Source: an uncultured Lachnospiraceae bacterium
GTDB taxonomy: Bacteria > Bacillota > Clostridia > Lachnospirales > Lachnospiraceae
Direction of reading: 5' to 3'
DNA: 33,240 nucleotides
Assembly (NCBI GenBank): GCA_910588955.1
Contig: CAJURQ010000038.1
Location: 1-33,240 of the forward strand
Position numbers and translations under genes: made by a program. The notes beneath the pieces are model-generated. The model was not told the origin of the DNA and ran no database searches. It saw nothing but the letters and a program-made list of their open reading frames with translations. Shown here one piece after another: positions 8,208 through 17,222 of the stretch. Within the stretch, counting starts at the first letter, position 1; each line of letters starts with the position of its first letter.

Positions 8208-9376
8208 GAGATATGTTATCCAAACAGGCTGTAGGGCTGAAACCTTCGGGCATTCGGAAATTTTTTGACATTGTGAGCGAGATGGAGGACGCTATCTCTC
8301 TCGGCGTGGGCGAGCCGGATTTCGATACGCCGTGGCATATCCGGGACGAAGGCATTTACTCGCTGGAAAAAGGGCGCACATTCTATACTTCCAACAGCGG
8401 GCTGATGGAGCTGCGTCAGGAAATCTGTAATTATATCAAGAGAAAGCAGGGCGTGGATTACGATCCCAAGCATGAGGTGCTGATTACTGTGGGCGGGTCA
8501 GAGGCGATCGATATCGGACTGCGCGCCGTGATCAATCCGGGGGATGAGGTGCTGATTCCCCAGCCCAGCTTCGTGTCCTATGAGCCGTGCGCAATCATGG
8601 CGGGCGGCGTGCCGGTCATTATCGAATTGAAAGCGGAAAACGAGTTCCGCCTGACCGCAAAAGAGCTGGAAGAAGCCATTACGGAAAAGACAAAGATATT
8701 AATTCTGCCGTTCCCGAACAACCCGACGGGCGCGATTATGGAGCGGAAAGATCTGGAGGAGATCGCGGAAGTGATCAGGAAACATGACATCCTTGTCATG
8801 TCTGATGAAATTTATGCGGAATTGACTTACAAGGAAAAGCATGTGTCCATCATAGAGATGGAAGGTATGCGGGAGAGAACGATCCTGATCAACGGATTTT
8901 CCAAGGCGTACGCGATGACGGGCTGGCGGCTCGGCTATGCCTGCGGTCCGCGGGAGATTCTGGAGCAGATGACGAAGCTCCATCAGTTTGCCATCATGTG
9001 TGCGCCGACGACAAGCCAGTACGCGGCGGTGGAGGCGCTTCGCAACGGGGATGACGATGTGCGGGAGATGTGCATTGCCTACAACCAGAGAAGACGGTAT
9101 CTGATGAACGCTTTCCGCGAGATGAAACTGTCCTGTTTCGAGCCCTTTGGCGCGTTCTACGTGTTCCCGTGCATCAAGGAGTTCGGCATGACCAGCGAGG
9201 AGTTTGCGGAGCGTTTTCTGGCGGAGGAGAAGGTGGCTGTTGTGCCGGGGACGGCGTTCGGCGACTGCGGCGAGGGATATCTGAGAATATCCTACGCCTA
9301 CTCTATGGACAACCTGAAGCTGGCGATTGGGAAATTGGCGGATTTTGTGGAAAAACTTCGCCGGGAGAAGGCATAA
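8204..9376 (+). CDS. PLP-dependent class I/II aminotransferase
   Basis: This 390-residue protein has the fold-type I signatures: GEPDFDTP near the N-terminus, the PFPNNPTGAI substrate/PLP segment (about residue 166), SDEIYAEL, and the PLP-lysine motif NGFSKAYAMTGWRLGY (Lys near 235), with the C-terminal Arg region LRISYAYS. It resembles the aspartate/aromatic aminotransferase subgroup (PatA/AlaA-like). Substrate cannot be read from sequence. The GTG start overlaps the Lrp gene stop and has AAGGTG upstream. Pairing of an Lrp regulator with an aminotransferase is common in Clostridia. TrmL follows after 5 bp. Confidence 0.9.
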   Translation: MRDMLSKQAVGLKPSGIRKFFDIVSEMEDAISLGVGEPDFDTPWHIRDEGIYSLEKGRTFYTSNSGLMELRQEICNYIKRKQGVDYDPKHEVLITVGGSEAIDIGLRAVINPGDEVLIPQPSFVSYEPCAIMAGGVPVIIELKAENEFRLTAKELEEAITEKTKILILPFPNNPTGAIMERKDLEEIAEVIRKHDILVMSDEIYAELTYKEKHVSIIEMEGMRERTILINGFSKAYAMTGWRLGYACGPREILEQMTKLHQFAIMCAPTTSQYAAVEALRNGDDDVREMCIAYNQRRRYLMNAFREMKLSCFEPFGAFYVFPCIKEFGMTSEEFAERFLAEEKVAVVPGTAFGDCGEGYLRISYAYSMDNLKLAIGKLADFVEKLRREKA

Positions 9377-9381
9377 AATAT

Positions 9382-9873
9382 ATGAATATTATTTTACATC
9401 AGCCGGAGATTCCGGCAAATACGGGGAATATCGGCCGTACCTGTGTAGCGACAGGTACGGCGCTCCATTTGATTGAGCCTTTGGGATTCCGTCTGGATGA
9501 GAAATCCATCAAACGGGCGGGCATGGATTACTGGGCGCATCTGGATGTGACCCGCTATATCAATTTTCAGGAATTTCAGGAAAAACATCCCGGCGCAAAG
9601 ATCTGGTACGCCACCACCAAGGCAAAACGCCTCTACACAGAAGCGAATTTCGGGCAGGATGACTATATCATGTTCGGCAAAGAGAGCGCCGGGATTCCCG
9701 AGGAACTTCTCGTAGAAAACGAGGAAACCTGCATCCGTATCCCCATGATGGAGGAGATACGGTCTTTGAATTTGTCTAATTCAGTTGCGATTGTGTTATA
9801 TGAAGCACTGCGGCAGAACGGGTTTGCGGGGATGCAGACGGCGGGAGAATTACATAGATTGTCTTGGAGTTGA
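9382..9873 (+). CDS. trmL: tRNA (cytidine/uridine-34-2'-O)-methyltransferase TrmL
   Basis: This 163-residue SPOUT-class enzyme contains the characteristic start NIILHQPEIPANTGNIGRTC, the LIEPLGF strand, and the knotted SAM site FGKESAGIPEELL...RIPM...RSLNLSNSVAIVLYEALRQ. It methylates the wobble ribose of tRNA-Leu. The ATG at 9382 follows GGGAGAAGG by about 10 bases and is where the conserved fold begins; a longer open frame from 9070 overlaps the aminotransferase out of phase and is not real. The gene ends 7 bp from the convergent histidine kinase stop. Confidence 0.93.
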   Translation: MNIILHQPEIPANTGNIGRTCVATGTALHLIEPLGFRLDEKSIKRAGMDYWAHLDVTRYINFQEFQEKHPGAKIWYATTKAKRLYTEANFGQDDYIMFGKESAGIPEELLVENEETCIRIPMMEEIRSLNLSNSVAIVLYEALRQNGFAGMQTAGELHRLSWS

Positions 9874-9880
9874 TACGGTT

Positions 9881-11305
9881 TTAGTCATCATCCTCCACCT
9901 CCGACTTCGGCAGCGAGAAAATAAACTCCGTCCCAACGCCCTCCGTACTGATGACGTTGATGTTCTCCCCGTGCGCCTGTATGATCTCTTTCGTGATGGA
10001 CAAGCCAAGCCCGGTCCCCTTTTTGTCTTTGCCGCGGGACAGATCGGACTTGTAGAAGCGATCCCAGATCAGCTTCAGATCGTCTTTCGGAATGCCGATT
10101 CCGGCGTCTTTCACGCTGATAAAAATTTTATTATGCTTTTCTGTCGTCTCGATTTTAATCAGGGAGTCGTGATGACTGAATTTGATGGCGTTATCCAGCA
10201 GGTTATAGAGAACCTGCTGGATTTTATCCATGTCCGCGACCACATACATCTCGTCGCCCGTGAGCACAAGCTCAATGCCGATCATCTTCTGGCGGCAGGT
10301 GCCCTCGAATGTGGCGGCGACATTGCGGATCACGGCGTTGATTTCAAAGTCTGTTTTGTTTAACATCATCCCCTTGGTATTCAAATTGTTGAGGGTCAGG
10401 AGGCTGTTTGTCAGCTTCGTCAGACGGCTTGTCTCATTCAGCACAATATTTAAGTATTTTTCGTGCATTTCCGGGGGAATCGTGCCGTCCAGCATTGCCT
10501 TTAAATAGCCGTCGATGGAAGTCAGGGGAGAGCGGAAATCGTGGGAAACGTTCGCCACAAACTTTTTTTGGTCGTCCTCCGAGCGCGCGATTTCGCTTGC
10601 CATATAAGAGAGGGTAGCGGCGAGATAACCCATTTCGTCCTCGCTTTCCACGCTAAATTCGTAATGCATATTGCCGCTGGCATACTGCTCTGTTGCCTCA
10701 GTAATTTTGCGCAGGGGAATATAAACCATCTCTGTGAAAAAGATCAGGATAATCAGGGACAGTAAAAAGAGAATCAGCAGCATAATGTAGGAAATATTTA
10801 GCAGCTGGTTGGAGGCAGTCTGTATACTGCTCAAGGAGGCGTGGATCACCACATAGCCCTTCACCTTGTAGCCGGAGGTGATGGGTGCCAGAACACTCAG
10901 CATCTCCTCGTCAAAAGATTGAAAAAAGCTGCCGATCGTATAGTAAGAGCCGGCGGTGACGGTGGGATCGAAATTTTCCACGACGATCTCATTTTCCACA
11001 TCCACCGGGGCGGAGGAGTCCAGAACCATACGCCCGGAAGGGTTGATGATCCAGATCGTTGCGTTTAGGTAAGTGTCCAGCGCGTCCAGCTGTGTTTTCA
11101 CCGTTTCCAGAGACACTTCGGTATTGTACAGGTCGGTTGCGTATGTGTTGGCGATCAGCGTTGCTTCCCGGTAGAGGGCGTCCGCCTTCTCCTTGGTGAG
11201 GTGGTTGAATGTCATATCGGACACAAAAGTGGCGACCACCACAAAACCAAATAACCCGAAGATGATGTATGCCAATATTAATTTTAAATAAAGTGTTTTC
11301 CGCAT
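9881..11305 (-). CDS. Sensor histidine kinase (HAMP, HisKA, HATPase_c)
   Basis: The 474-residue kinase has two membrane segments (about residues 7-30 and 165-190) flanking an extracytoplasmic sensor of about 135 residues. A HAMP linker follows, then the phosphoacceptor box VANVSHDFRSPLTSIDGY and an ATPase domain with NLLDNAIKFS, GIGIPKDDL and GTGLGLSI. The ATG at 11305 is preceded by GGAGAC and starts 16 bp after the response-regulator stop, so both are one operon with the regulator first. The sensor domain is not recognisable, so the signal is unknown. The architecture resembles PhoR/WalK-type kinases. Confidence 0.92.
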   Translation of the reverse strand: MRKTLYLKLILAYIIFGLFGFVVVATFVSDMTFNHLTKEKADALYREATLIANTYATDLYNTEVSLETVKTQLDALDTYLNATIWIINPSGRMVLDSSAPVDVENEIVVENFDPTVTAGSYYTIGSFFQSFDEEMLSVLAPITSGYKVKGYVVIHASLSSIQTASNQLLNISYIMLLILFLLSLIILIFFTEMVYIPLRKITEATEQYASGNMHYEFSVESEDEMGYLAATLSYMASEIARSEDDQKKFVANVSHDFRSPLTSIDGYLKAMLDGTIPPEMHEKYLNIVLNETSRLTKLTNSLLTLNNLNTKGMMLNKTDFEINAVIRNVAATFEGTCRQKMIGIELVLTGDEMYVVADMDKIQQVLYNLLDNAIKFSHHDSLIKIETTEKHNKIFISVKDAGIGIPKDDLKLIWDRFYKSDLSRGKDKKGTGLGLSITKEIIQAHGENINVISTEGVGTEFIFSLPKSEVEDDD

Positions 11306-11321
11306 GGCAATGTCTCCGTAC

Positions 11322-12032
11322 TCAAGACTTCTTTTCGCGCACCTCAAACTTATAACCGACGCCCCAGATGGTTGCAATGCGCCAGTTTTCATGGTCATTG
11401 ATCTTTTCGCGAAGCCGTTTGACATGTACGTCCACCGTGCGGCTGTCGCCGATATATTCATAGCCCCAGATCTGATCCAAAAGCTGCTCTCTGGAGAAAA
11501 CATGGTTCGGCGAGGACGCTAAGAAATAGAGGAGTTCCAGTTCCTTAGGCGGCATCTCAACGGTTTTTCCCATGTAAATAACGGAATAGTTGGTCTGATT
11601 GATGATCAGATCCGGGTATTCCACACTCTTGACGTCGGAGTTTTTCGGTTCTGCTACGGCGGGTTTATAGCGGCGCAGCACTGCCTTGACGCGCGCCACA
11701 AGCTCTTTCGAGTCAAAAGGCTTCTCCATGTAGTCGTCCGCTCCTAATTCCAATCCGAGCACCTTGTCGAAAACTTCCCCTTTCGCGGAGAGCATAATAA
11801 TAGGGAGCGTGGATTTAGAACGAATCTCGCGGCAGACCTGATAACCGTCAATCCCCGGCAGCATCAGGTCCAAAAGCATCAGGTTCGGCTCAAAGCTGTC
11901 CACTGCCGAAAGGGCAGACTCTCCATCGTTTACGATCATGGTCTCAAAGCACTCCTTTGTGAGATAGAGGGAGATCAGCTCCGCAATGTTGTTATCGTCG
12001 TCCACAATCAATATTTTCTGTTTGTTTACCAT
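11322..12032 (-). CDS. OmpR/PhoB-family response regulator
   Basis: This 236-residue regulator has a receiver domain with the acidic pair (ILIVDDDNN), phosphoacceptor Asp in LLDLMLPGIDGY and the conserved Lys in LSAKG. A winged-helix DNA-binding domain follows (about residues 135-232), containing FSREQLLDQIWGYEYIGDSRTVDVHVKRL. The ATG at 12032 follows a strong GGAGGTAATC; six extra codons upstream in frame are unlikely. It is the first gene of the two-component operon and partners the kinase at 9881. Confidence 0.94.
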   Translation of the reverse strand: MVNKQKILIVDDDNNIAELISLYLTKECFETMIVNDGESALSAVDSFEPNLMLLDLMLPGIDGYQVCREIRSKSTLPIIMLSAKGEVFDKVLGLELGADDYMEKPFDSKELVARVKAVLRRYKPAVAEPKNSDVKSVEYPDLIINQTNYSVIYMGKTVEMPPKELELLYFLASSPNHVFSREQLLDQIWGYEYIGDSRTVDVHVKRLREKINDHENWRIATIWGVGYKFEVREKKS

Positions 12033-12053
12033 GATTACCTCCGTTTTCAATTC

Positions 12054-12081
12054 AAAATAGTTCAGCTCGCGCCATTCGCAA
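12054..12081 (-). promoter_or_regulatory. Weak candidate promoter of the two-component operon
   Basis: On the minus strand TTGCGA (12081-12076) and TATTTT (12059-12054) are 16 bp apart, each with 4 of 6 consensus bases, and lie about 22 bp before the regulator start. It overlaps the edge of the palindromic element next to it. Confidence 0.3.
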
Positions 12082-12213
12082 AGGCGCTTTCAGCGCTTTT
12101 TCGCTGCTGACGCAGCTAACTTTGCTCATAATCGGGCGCTCCCTCAGAGCATCATCTTCTGTTCAAACTCGTGCGAGCACGGTTTGCCCCAAAGAAGATG
12201 CTCTGGCTGAACT
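12059..12213. repeat. Intergenic multi-hairpin element
   Basis: The outer arms AGTTCAGC (12059-12066) and GCTGAACT (12206-12213) enclose several stems. One pairs 12145-12160 with 12193-12205 (13 bp with a 3-base bulge), and inside it CAAAC-t-CGTGC pairs with GCACG-g-TTTG around a two-base loop. GCGCC/GGCGC hairpins fill the left half. It fills the gap between mutS2 and the response regulator, both on the minus strand. It may terminate mutS2 transcription, or be a non-coding palindromic repeat like those near 19933 and 26146. Confidence 0.6.
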
Positions 12214-12214
12214 G

Positions 12215-14590
12215 TTAATCCCTAAACTCCGCGATCGTAACGCCCGCGTCGCCCTCTCCGAACTCACCCAGCCGGAAACTTTTGATCACCCGGTTTTTGC
12301 GCAGATATCCGTGCACGGCTTTCCGCAGCGCCCCCGTTCCCTTGCCGTGCACAATGCGGACGCTCGGCAGATGTGCCAGATAGGCGTCGTCCAGATATTT
12401 GTCCAGCTCTGAAAGCGCCTCGTCCACCGTCTTGCCGAGAAGGTTGATCTCCGTGGAGACAGAGTAGGACTTGGACATTTTCAGCTTGCCGGAAGAGCTG
12501 CGCTGCATCTTTTCGGTTTTCACCGTCTCCTCCTCGAGCAGCACCAGATCCGACAGGGTAACCTGTGAGCGGATGATGCCGCACTGTACGAAAAGTTTTC
12601 CGTTTTTGTCGGGAAGGGAGCTGACACTGCCTTTTAACCCCATGGAGACGACCTTTACGCTGTCGCCCAGCCGAATCTGGTTCGGCTTGAGTACCTTGTG
12701 GGTGGGCTGCTCCTTTTTCAGCGCAAGCTTTTCATTTTTCTCCGAAATTTTGTCGTGCACCTTGCGGCGTGATTTCTCCAGATCCTTGATGGAAGAGGCG
12801 GCGCCTGCTTTCTGGAATGTGCGGATGGTTTCGTCCGCCAGTTCTTTCGCATTTTGTAAAATTTCGCGAGCTTCCTCGTTTGCCTCCCTTATGATGCGGT
12901 CGCGGGACTGGTCGATCTTTTCCTGCTTGGATTCCAGCCGCTCCTTTAATGCCTGTACTTCCCGCTTGTAGGATTCAATTTCCGCCTGTTCCTTTTCGAT
13001 TGTCAGACGGCTGTTTTCCAGATTCGCGAGCAGATCCTCGAAACTTTCCTTGTCCTGCGTAATGTGCCGCTTGGCATCCTCTATGATATGATCCGGCAGT
13101 CCCAGACGGGAAGAGATGGCAAAGGCGTTGCTCTTGCCGGGAATGCCAATCAGGAGACGATAAGTGGGTCGGAGTGTCTCCACATTAAATTCACAGCAGG
13201 CATTCTCCACAAAGGGCGTGGAGAGCGCGTAGACCTTTAATTCACTGTAGTGCGTGGTCGCCATAGTGCGAATACCCCTGTTGTGCAGATAATCCAAAAC
13301 CGAGATGGCGAGAGCCGCGCCCTCGGTGGGATCGGTTCCCGCTCCCAGCTCGTCGAAGAGACAGAGAGAATCCGCGTCCGCGTCCTGCAAAATGGACACA
13401 ATGCTCGTCATGTGGGAAGAAAACGTGGAGAGACTCTGCTCAATGCTCTGTTCGTCGCCGATATCCGCGTAGACTTCCCGGAAAACGGAAAGCTCCGAGC
13501 GGTCGAGTGCGGGAATGTGCAGCCCCGCCTGTCCCATCAGGGTCAAAAGCCCGACTGTCTTTAACGCCACAGTTTTACCGCCTGTGTTTGGTCCTGTAAT
13601 GATCAGCAGATCAAAGTCGATTCCAAGAAGAATGTCCACAGGCACGACTGTCTTTTTATCAATCAAAGGATGCCGCCCCTTGCGGATGCGGATCTGGTGT
13701 TCCGTGTTAAAGAGCGGCATGGTGGCGTTCTGCTCCATAGCAAGGGAAGCCTTGGCGAAGATAAAGTCCAACATCGTCATGGACTTCTGGTTCTGGGCAA
13801 GCGCCTCCGTGTGGGACGCAGCCAGCGCGCTCAAGGAGGCGAGAACCGCCTCGATCTCTTCCTGCTCTTTTATGGATAATTCCTTCAACTCGTTGTTCAG
13901 GTTGACTACTGCCGCGGGCTCGATGAAAAAAGTCGAGCCGGTGGAGGACTGGTCGTGCACCATGCCCGGCACCTGTCCCTTGTACTCGGATTTCACGGGG
14001 ATGCAGTAGCGGTTGTCGCGCATGGTCACCACGGCGTCCTGCAGATAGGTGCGCAGGGAGCCGTTTATCATGGAACTTAACTGCGAGTGAATCCGGTCGT
14101 TGGTGACTGCCATACTGCGGCGGATGCGTTTCAGCGCAGGGCTTGCGTCGTCCGCGATCTCCTCCTCGGAGAGAATGCAGCGGTTGATCTCGTTTGCCAG
14201 AGGCGTGAGCGGTTCCAGACTGTCAAAATAGACGTCCAGCGAGTCACCGGGAATGTCGTCCCGGTCTTTGCGCCCGTAAGTTTTAATGCGGTTCACATTC
14301 TCCAGAAAAGAGGCGATGCGCAGAAGCTCGGCGATGGAAAGCACACTTCCCACCTCCAGAGATTTCAGACTCATTCCCAGATCTTTGTTGCTGCCAAAGG
14401 ACGTGGAACCCTTGGCAAAAAGACGCCCAAGAGCATCCGCAGTCTCGGTCTGCGCCGCTTTGATTTCTTCCAAATCTGTCATGGGAACAAGCGCCGCCGC
14501 AAGACGCTTGCCCGGTTCGGAGGACGCCTTCTCCGTCAGCCTGTCAATCATTTTATGATATTCTAAAACCCGTAATACTTTGCTGTTCAT
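12215..14590 (-). CDS. mutS2: MutS2 family protein (ATPase with Smr nuclease domain)
   Basis: The 791-residue protein has the MutS core with Walker A GPNTGGKTVALKT (about residue 330), the following DIGDEQSIEQSLSTFSSHM block, and Walker B LCLFDELGAGTDPTEG (about 408). A long charged coiled coil (about 505-620) and a C-terminal Smr domain (about 712-791) with HGKGTGALR follow. It lacks the mismatch-recognition domain, as MutS2 does. In Bacillus, MutS2 has been linked to splitting collided ribosomes and to recombination control. The usual LDLRG motif before Smr reads INLLGK here. The ATG at 14590 is preceded by GAGGTAATT; seven in-frame upstream codons are not needed. Confidence 0.95.
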   Translation of the reverse strand: MNSKVLRVLEYHKMIDRLTEKASSEPGKRLAAALVPMTDLEEIKAAQTETADALGRLFAKGSTSFGSNKDLGMSLKSLEVGSVLSIAELLRIASFLENVNRIKTYGRKDRDDIPGDSLDVYFDSLEPLTPLANEINRCILSEEEIADDASPALKRIRRSMAVTNDRIHSQLSSMINGSLRTYLQDAVVTMRDNRYCIPVKSEYKGQVPGMVHDQSSTGSTFFIEPAAVVNLNNELKELSIKEQEEIEAVLASLSALAASHTEALAQNQKSMTMLDFIFAKASLAMEQNATMPLFNTEHQIRIRKGRHPLIDKKTVVPVDILLGIDFDLLIITGPNTGGKTVALKTVGLLTLMGQAGLHIPALDRSELSVFREVYADIGDEQSIEQSLSTFSSHMTSIVSILQDADADSLCLFDELGAGTDPTEGAALAISVLDYLHNRGIRTMATTHYSELKVYALSTPFVENACCEFNVETLRPTYRLLIGIPGKSNAFAISSRLGLPDHIIEDAKRHITQDKESFEDLLANLENSRLTIEKEQAEIESYKREVQALKERLESKQEKIDQSRDRIIREANEEAREILQNAKELADETIRTFQKAGAASSIKDLEKSRRKVHDKISEKNEKLALKKEQPTHKVLKPNQIRLGDSVKVVSMGLKGSVSSLPDKNGKLFVQCGIIRSQVTLSDLVLLEEETVKTEKMQRSSSGKLKMSKSYSVSTEINLLGKTVDEALSELDKYLDDAYLAHLPSVRIVHGKGTGALRKAVHGYLRKNRVIKSFRLGEFGEGDAGVTIAEFRD

Positions 14591-14689
14591 AATTACCTCA
14601 TTGCCATCCAATATTGTTTCTAAGCACTATCCTACCACAAATACAGGGAAATTACTATCGCGAATGCCCGCCGGTATGCCGCGGTTTTC

Positions 14690-14718
14690 TTGTCATGCCG
14701 TAAGGGGTGTGCTATAAT
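14690..14718 (+). promoter_or_regulatory. Strong sigma-A promoter of the HtrA-like gene
   Basis: TTGTCA (14690-14695) and a perfect TATAAT (14713-14718) are 17 bp apart, 25 bp before the ATG at 14743. Little leader is left between the likely start point and the ribosome site. Confidence 0.8.
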
Positions 14719-14742
14719 CAATCATATTCGGAGGGCAGTTAT

Positions 14743-16116
14743 ATGTCTGAACAGGAAAAAGAGCAAAATAAAACTGAAGAACCCGTCAAGGAGCAGGCGC
14801 AGTACACCCCCTCCGTGCAGGCGGAATTTATGCGGGAAAAGATCAAGCAAAAGCCCGTCAACAAGAAAAAGCTTCTCCGCAGGACAGTCATTACCGCAGT
14901 TATGGCGGTGGTATTCGGTCTGGTGGCGTGTTTTACCTTTTTGGTGTTGGAGCCGGTGATCAGCAACCGCCTCTATCCCGAGGAAGAGCCGAAGGAAGTG
15001 GCGTTTCCCGAGGAGACGCCGATCGAGGAGATGAAGCCGGAGGACATGCTTGTTACGGAGGAGGATGCAGAGACGCAGATGCCGGATCAGGTAGATTTGG
15101 AGATGGTGGATGAGCAAATTCAGGAAGTGCTGTCTCAGGTGGACCGGGAGTTTACGCTGGAGGATTATCAGTCGATTTACGGGGAACTGCGGACTTTGGC
15201 GGACGACGCGTGCCGCGCGGTGGTCACTGTGGCGGGTGTTACTTCGGATGTGGACTGGTTCAACAATATCTATGAAAATGTTGCCTCCGCTTCCGGTGTG
15301 ATCGTGGCAAACAACGAGAAAGCCCTGCTCATTTTAGTCAGTGCGGGGAATCTGAACGGGGCGGACAGCATAGAGGTAACCTTCTGTGACCAGACACAGG
15401 TGGAGGCGGAGCTGGTGCAGAAGGACGAAAACACGGGGCTTGCGATTTTGTCGGTGCCACTTTCCGCTGTGGGCAGTGAGACGATGGAGAAGATCAACAT
15501 TGCGGAGCTGGGAAGTTCCAATACGAATCTTCTGGGAATGCCTGTGGTGGCGCTGGGAAGCCCGCTGGGGACCGGCGGATCCATCAGCTACGGCATGGTG
15601 ACTTCCACGGGGACGGTGATTGACCGCCCGGATTCCGAATACAAGCGGATTACCACAGATATTTACGGGAGCCGCAACGCGACGGGCATACTGATTAACT
15701 TAAAAGGTATGGTGATCGGCATTATTGATAATGTCAATACCGGAAACGATATGAGCAATCTGCTCACCGCGTACGGTATCACAGAGCTGAAACGCACGAT
15801 CGAGCAGATGTCCAACGATAAAGAGCGCGCGTATCTGGGCGTGCATGGAGCGGATGTGCCGAAGGAAGCCATCGAGGATACGCAGATTGATACTCCTGCG
15901 GGCACATATGTCAGAGAGATTGAAATTGATTCGCCTGCTATGGCGGCGGGTATCCAGAGCGGCGACGTGGTGACCCGGGTGGGGAATACGGAGATTACGA
16001 CTTATCATGAACTCTTGGATGTTCTGCAGTCGTCGAAACCCGACGACGTGCTGACAGTCACCCTGACAAGACAGGGACATGAAATGAGCGTGGACGTGAC
16101 GCTGGGGAGCTGGTAA
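14743..16116 (+). CDS. HtrA-like membrane protein with PDZ domain, catalytically inactive protease fold
   Basis: This 457-residue protein has an acidic cytoplasmic N-terminus (about 1-50), one membrane segment (about 51-72), a Glu-rich linker, a trypsin-like fold (about 160-345) and a PDZ domain (about 355-455; DSPAMAAGIQSGDVVTRVGN). Alignment by eye to HtrA shows all three catalytic positions replaced. The HtrA motif TNNHVV reads VSAGNL, the TDLAVL motif reads TGLAIL, and GNSGG reads RNATG, so His, Asp and Ser become Gly, Gly and Ala. Fold landmarks such as SGVI, ALGSPLG and INLKGMVIGI remain. It is therefore probably a binding or scaffold protein at the membrane surface rather than a protease. 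The ATG at 14743 follows GGAGGG. It stands in front of a YhaM-like gene and a uracil methyltransferase gene on the same strand. Confidence 0.88.
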   Translation: MSEQEKEQNKTEEPVKEQAQYTPSVQAEFMREKIKQKPVNKKKLLRRTVITAVMAVVFGLVACFTFLVLEPVISNRLYPEEEPKEVAFPEETPIEEMKPEDMLVTEEDAETQMPDQVDLEMVDEQIQEVLSQVDREFTLEDYQSIYGELRTLADDACRAVVTVAGVTSDVDWFNNIYENVASASGVIVANNEKALLILVSAGNLNGADSIEVTFCDQTQVEAELVQKDENTGLAILSVPLSAVGSETMEKINIAELGSSNTNLLGMPVVALGSPLGTGGSISYGMVTSTGTVIDRPDSEYKRITTDIYGSRNATGILINLKGMVIGIIDNVNTGNDMSNLLTAYGITELKRTIEQMSNDKERAYLGVHGADVPKEAIEDTQIDTPAGTYVREIEIDSPAMAAGIQSGDVVTRVGNTEITTYHELLDVLQSSKPDDVLTVTLTRQGHEMSVDVTLGSW

Positions 16117-16200
16117 GAGGCGGCGGAATTTGGATGATGGCAGAGTGGGAAGTGTCCGAGTGCACAGCTTACTGAAAACAGGAAAGGATGGACGGAGAAA

Positions 16201-17145
16201 ATGAAATATATCAAGGACTACAAGGAAAGCGACAAAATGTTTGATGTTTACCTGTGTAAGCATAAGCAGTCGGCGGTGACCAAAAACGGAAAACCTTATG
16301 ACAATGTGATTTTGCAGGACAAGACCGGCACTATCGACGCAAAGATCTGGGATCCGAACAACGCGGGGATAGAAGACTTTGACAGCATGGATTACATAGA
16401 GGTGCACGGTGATGTGACCAGCTTTCAGGGTGCGCTGCAGGTGAATGTGAAGCGCGTGCGCAAATGCAAGGAGGGCGAGTACGACCCCGCGGAGTATCTT
16501 CCCGTCAGCAAATTTAAGACCGAGGATATGATGAAGGAACTTCTGGGCTTTGTGGCAAGCGTGAAAAACCCGTATCTGCATCAGCTGTTGGAAATGTTTT
16601 TCGTGAAGGATGCGGTTTTTATCAAAGCGTTCCGGCAGTCATCGGCGGCGAAGACCGTACATCACGGATTTGTGGGCGGTCTGTTACAGCATACGCTGGC
16701 GGTGACAAAGCTGTGCGACTATTTTTGCACCCAGTATCCGGTGCTCAACAGGGATCTGCTGATCACGGCGGCGATCTGCCACGATATCGGCAAGACGAAA
16801 GAACTGTCCCTTTTCCCGCAGAATGATTATACGGACGACGGGCAGTTTCTCGGTCATATCGTGATCGGAAGTGAGATGATCGGGGAAAAAGTCAGGGCAA
16901 TAGACGGATTTCCCGCACTTCTTGCCAATGAACTGAAACACTGTATTCTTTCCCACCACGGGGAGTTTGAGTTCGGTTCGCCCAAGAAGCCAGCGATTGT
17001 TGAGGCGGTGGCGTTAAACTTTGCGGATAATGTGGACGCCAAGATGGAGACCTTTGCGGAAATTCTGGCAAATACGACCGAGACGGGATGGCTTGGGTAT
17101 AACAGGCTGTTTGAGTCCAATCTGCGCGGAACGAAAGTAGAGTGA
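16201..17145 (+). CDS. YhaM-like 3'-5' exoribonuclease (OB fold plus HD domain)
   Basis: This 314-residue protein has an N-terminal OB-type nucleic-acid-binding domain (about residues 10-95, with LQDKTGTIDAKIWD and GDVTSFQGALQVNV). A metal-dependent HD phosphohydrolase domain follows (about 140-290), with HHGFVGGLLQHTL, the CHDIGK motif, HIVIG and the distal LSHHGE. This matches YhaM of Bacillus subtilis in order and length, an enzyme that trims single-stranded RNA or DNA 3' ends. GACGGAG precedes the ATG. The 84 bp upstream show no promoter I trust, so it may be read with the HtrA-like gene. Confidence 0.9.
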   Translation: MKYIKDYKESDKMFDVYLCKHKQSAVTKNGKPYDNVILQDKTGTIDAKIWDPNNAGIEDFDSMDYIEVHGDVTSFQGALQVNVKRVRKCKEGEYDPAEYLPVSKFKTEDMMKELLGFVASVKNPYLHQLLEMFFVKDAVFIKAFRQSSAAKTVHHGFVGGLLQHTLAVTKLCDYFCTQYPVLNRDLLITAAICHDIGKTKELSLFPQNDYTDDGQFLGHIVIGSEMIGEKVRAIDGFPALLANELKHCILSHHGEFEFGSPKKPAIVEAVALNFADNVDAKMETFAEILANTTETGWLGYNRLFESNLRGTKVE

Positions 17146-17222
17146 GAAGTACGAAGTCTCGCGTGGAATACTGTTGTAGAAAAGGCGTCGTACAGACCGA
17201 AGACCATAAGGCAGGGCAATAG

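Noticed and set aside
9070..9381. N-terminal extension of TrmL
   Set aside because: It overlaps the aminotransferase out of frame; TrmL similarity starts exactly at 9382 with a proper ribosome site.
9881..12032. Two-component system as VanRS-like partner of the VanW gene
   Set aside because: The kinase-regulator operon is on the opposite strand, several genes away, and shows no specific feature linking it to VanW.
15700..16581. 293-codon open frame on the minus strand
   Set aside because: It runs antisense to the HtrA-like and YhaM-like genes, has no ribosome site or family motif, and is His/Leu-rich in the manner of reverse-frame shadows.
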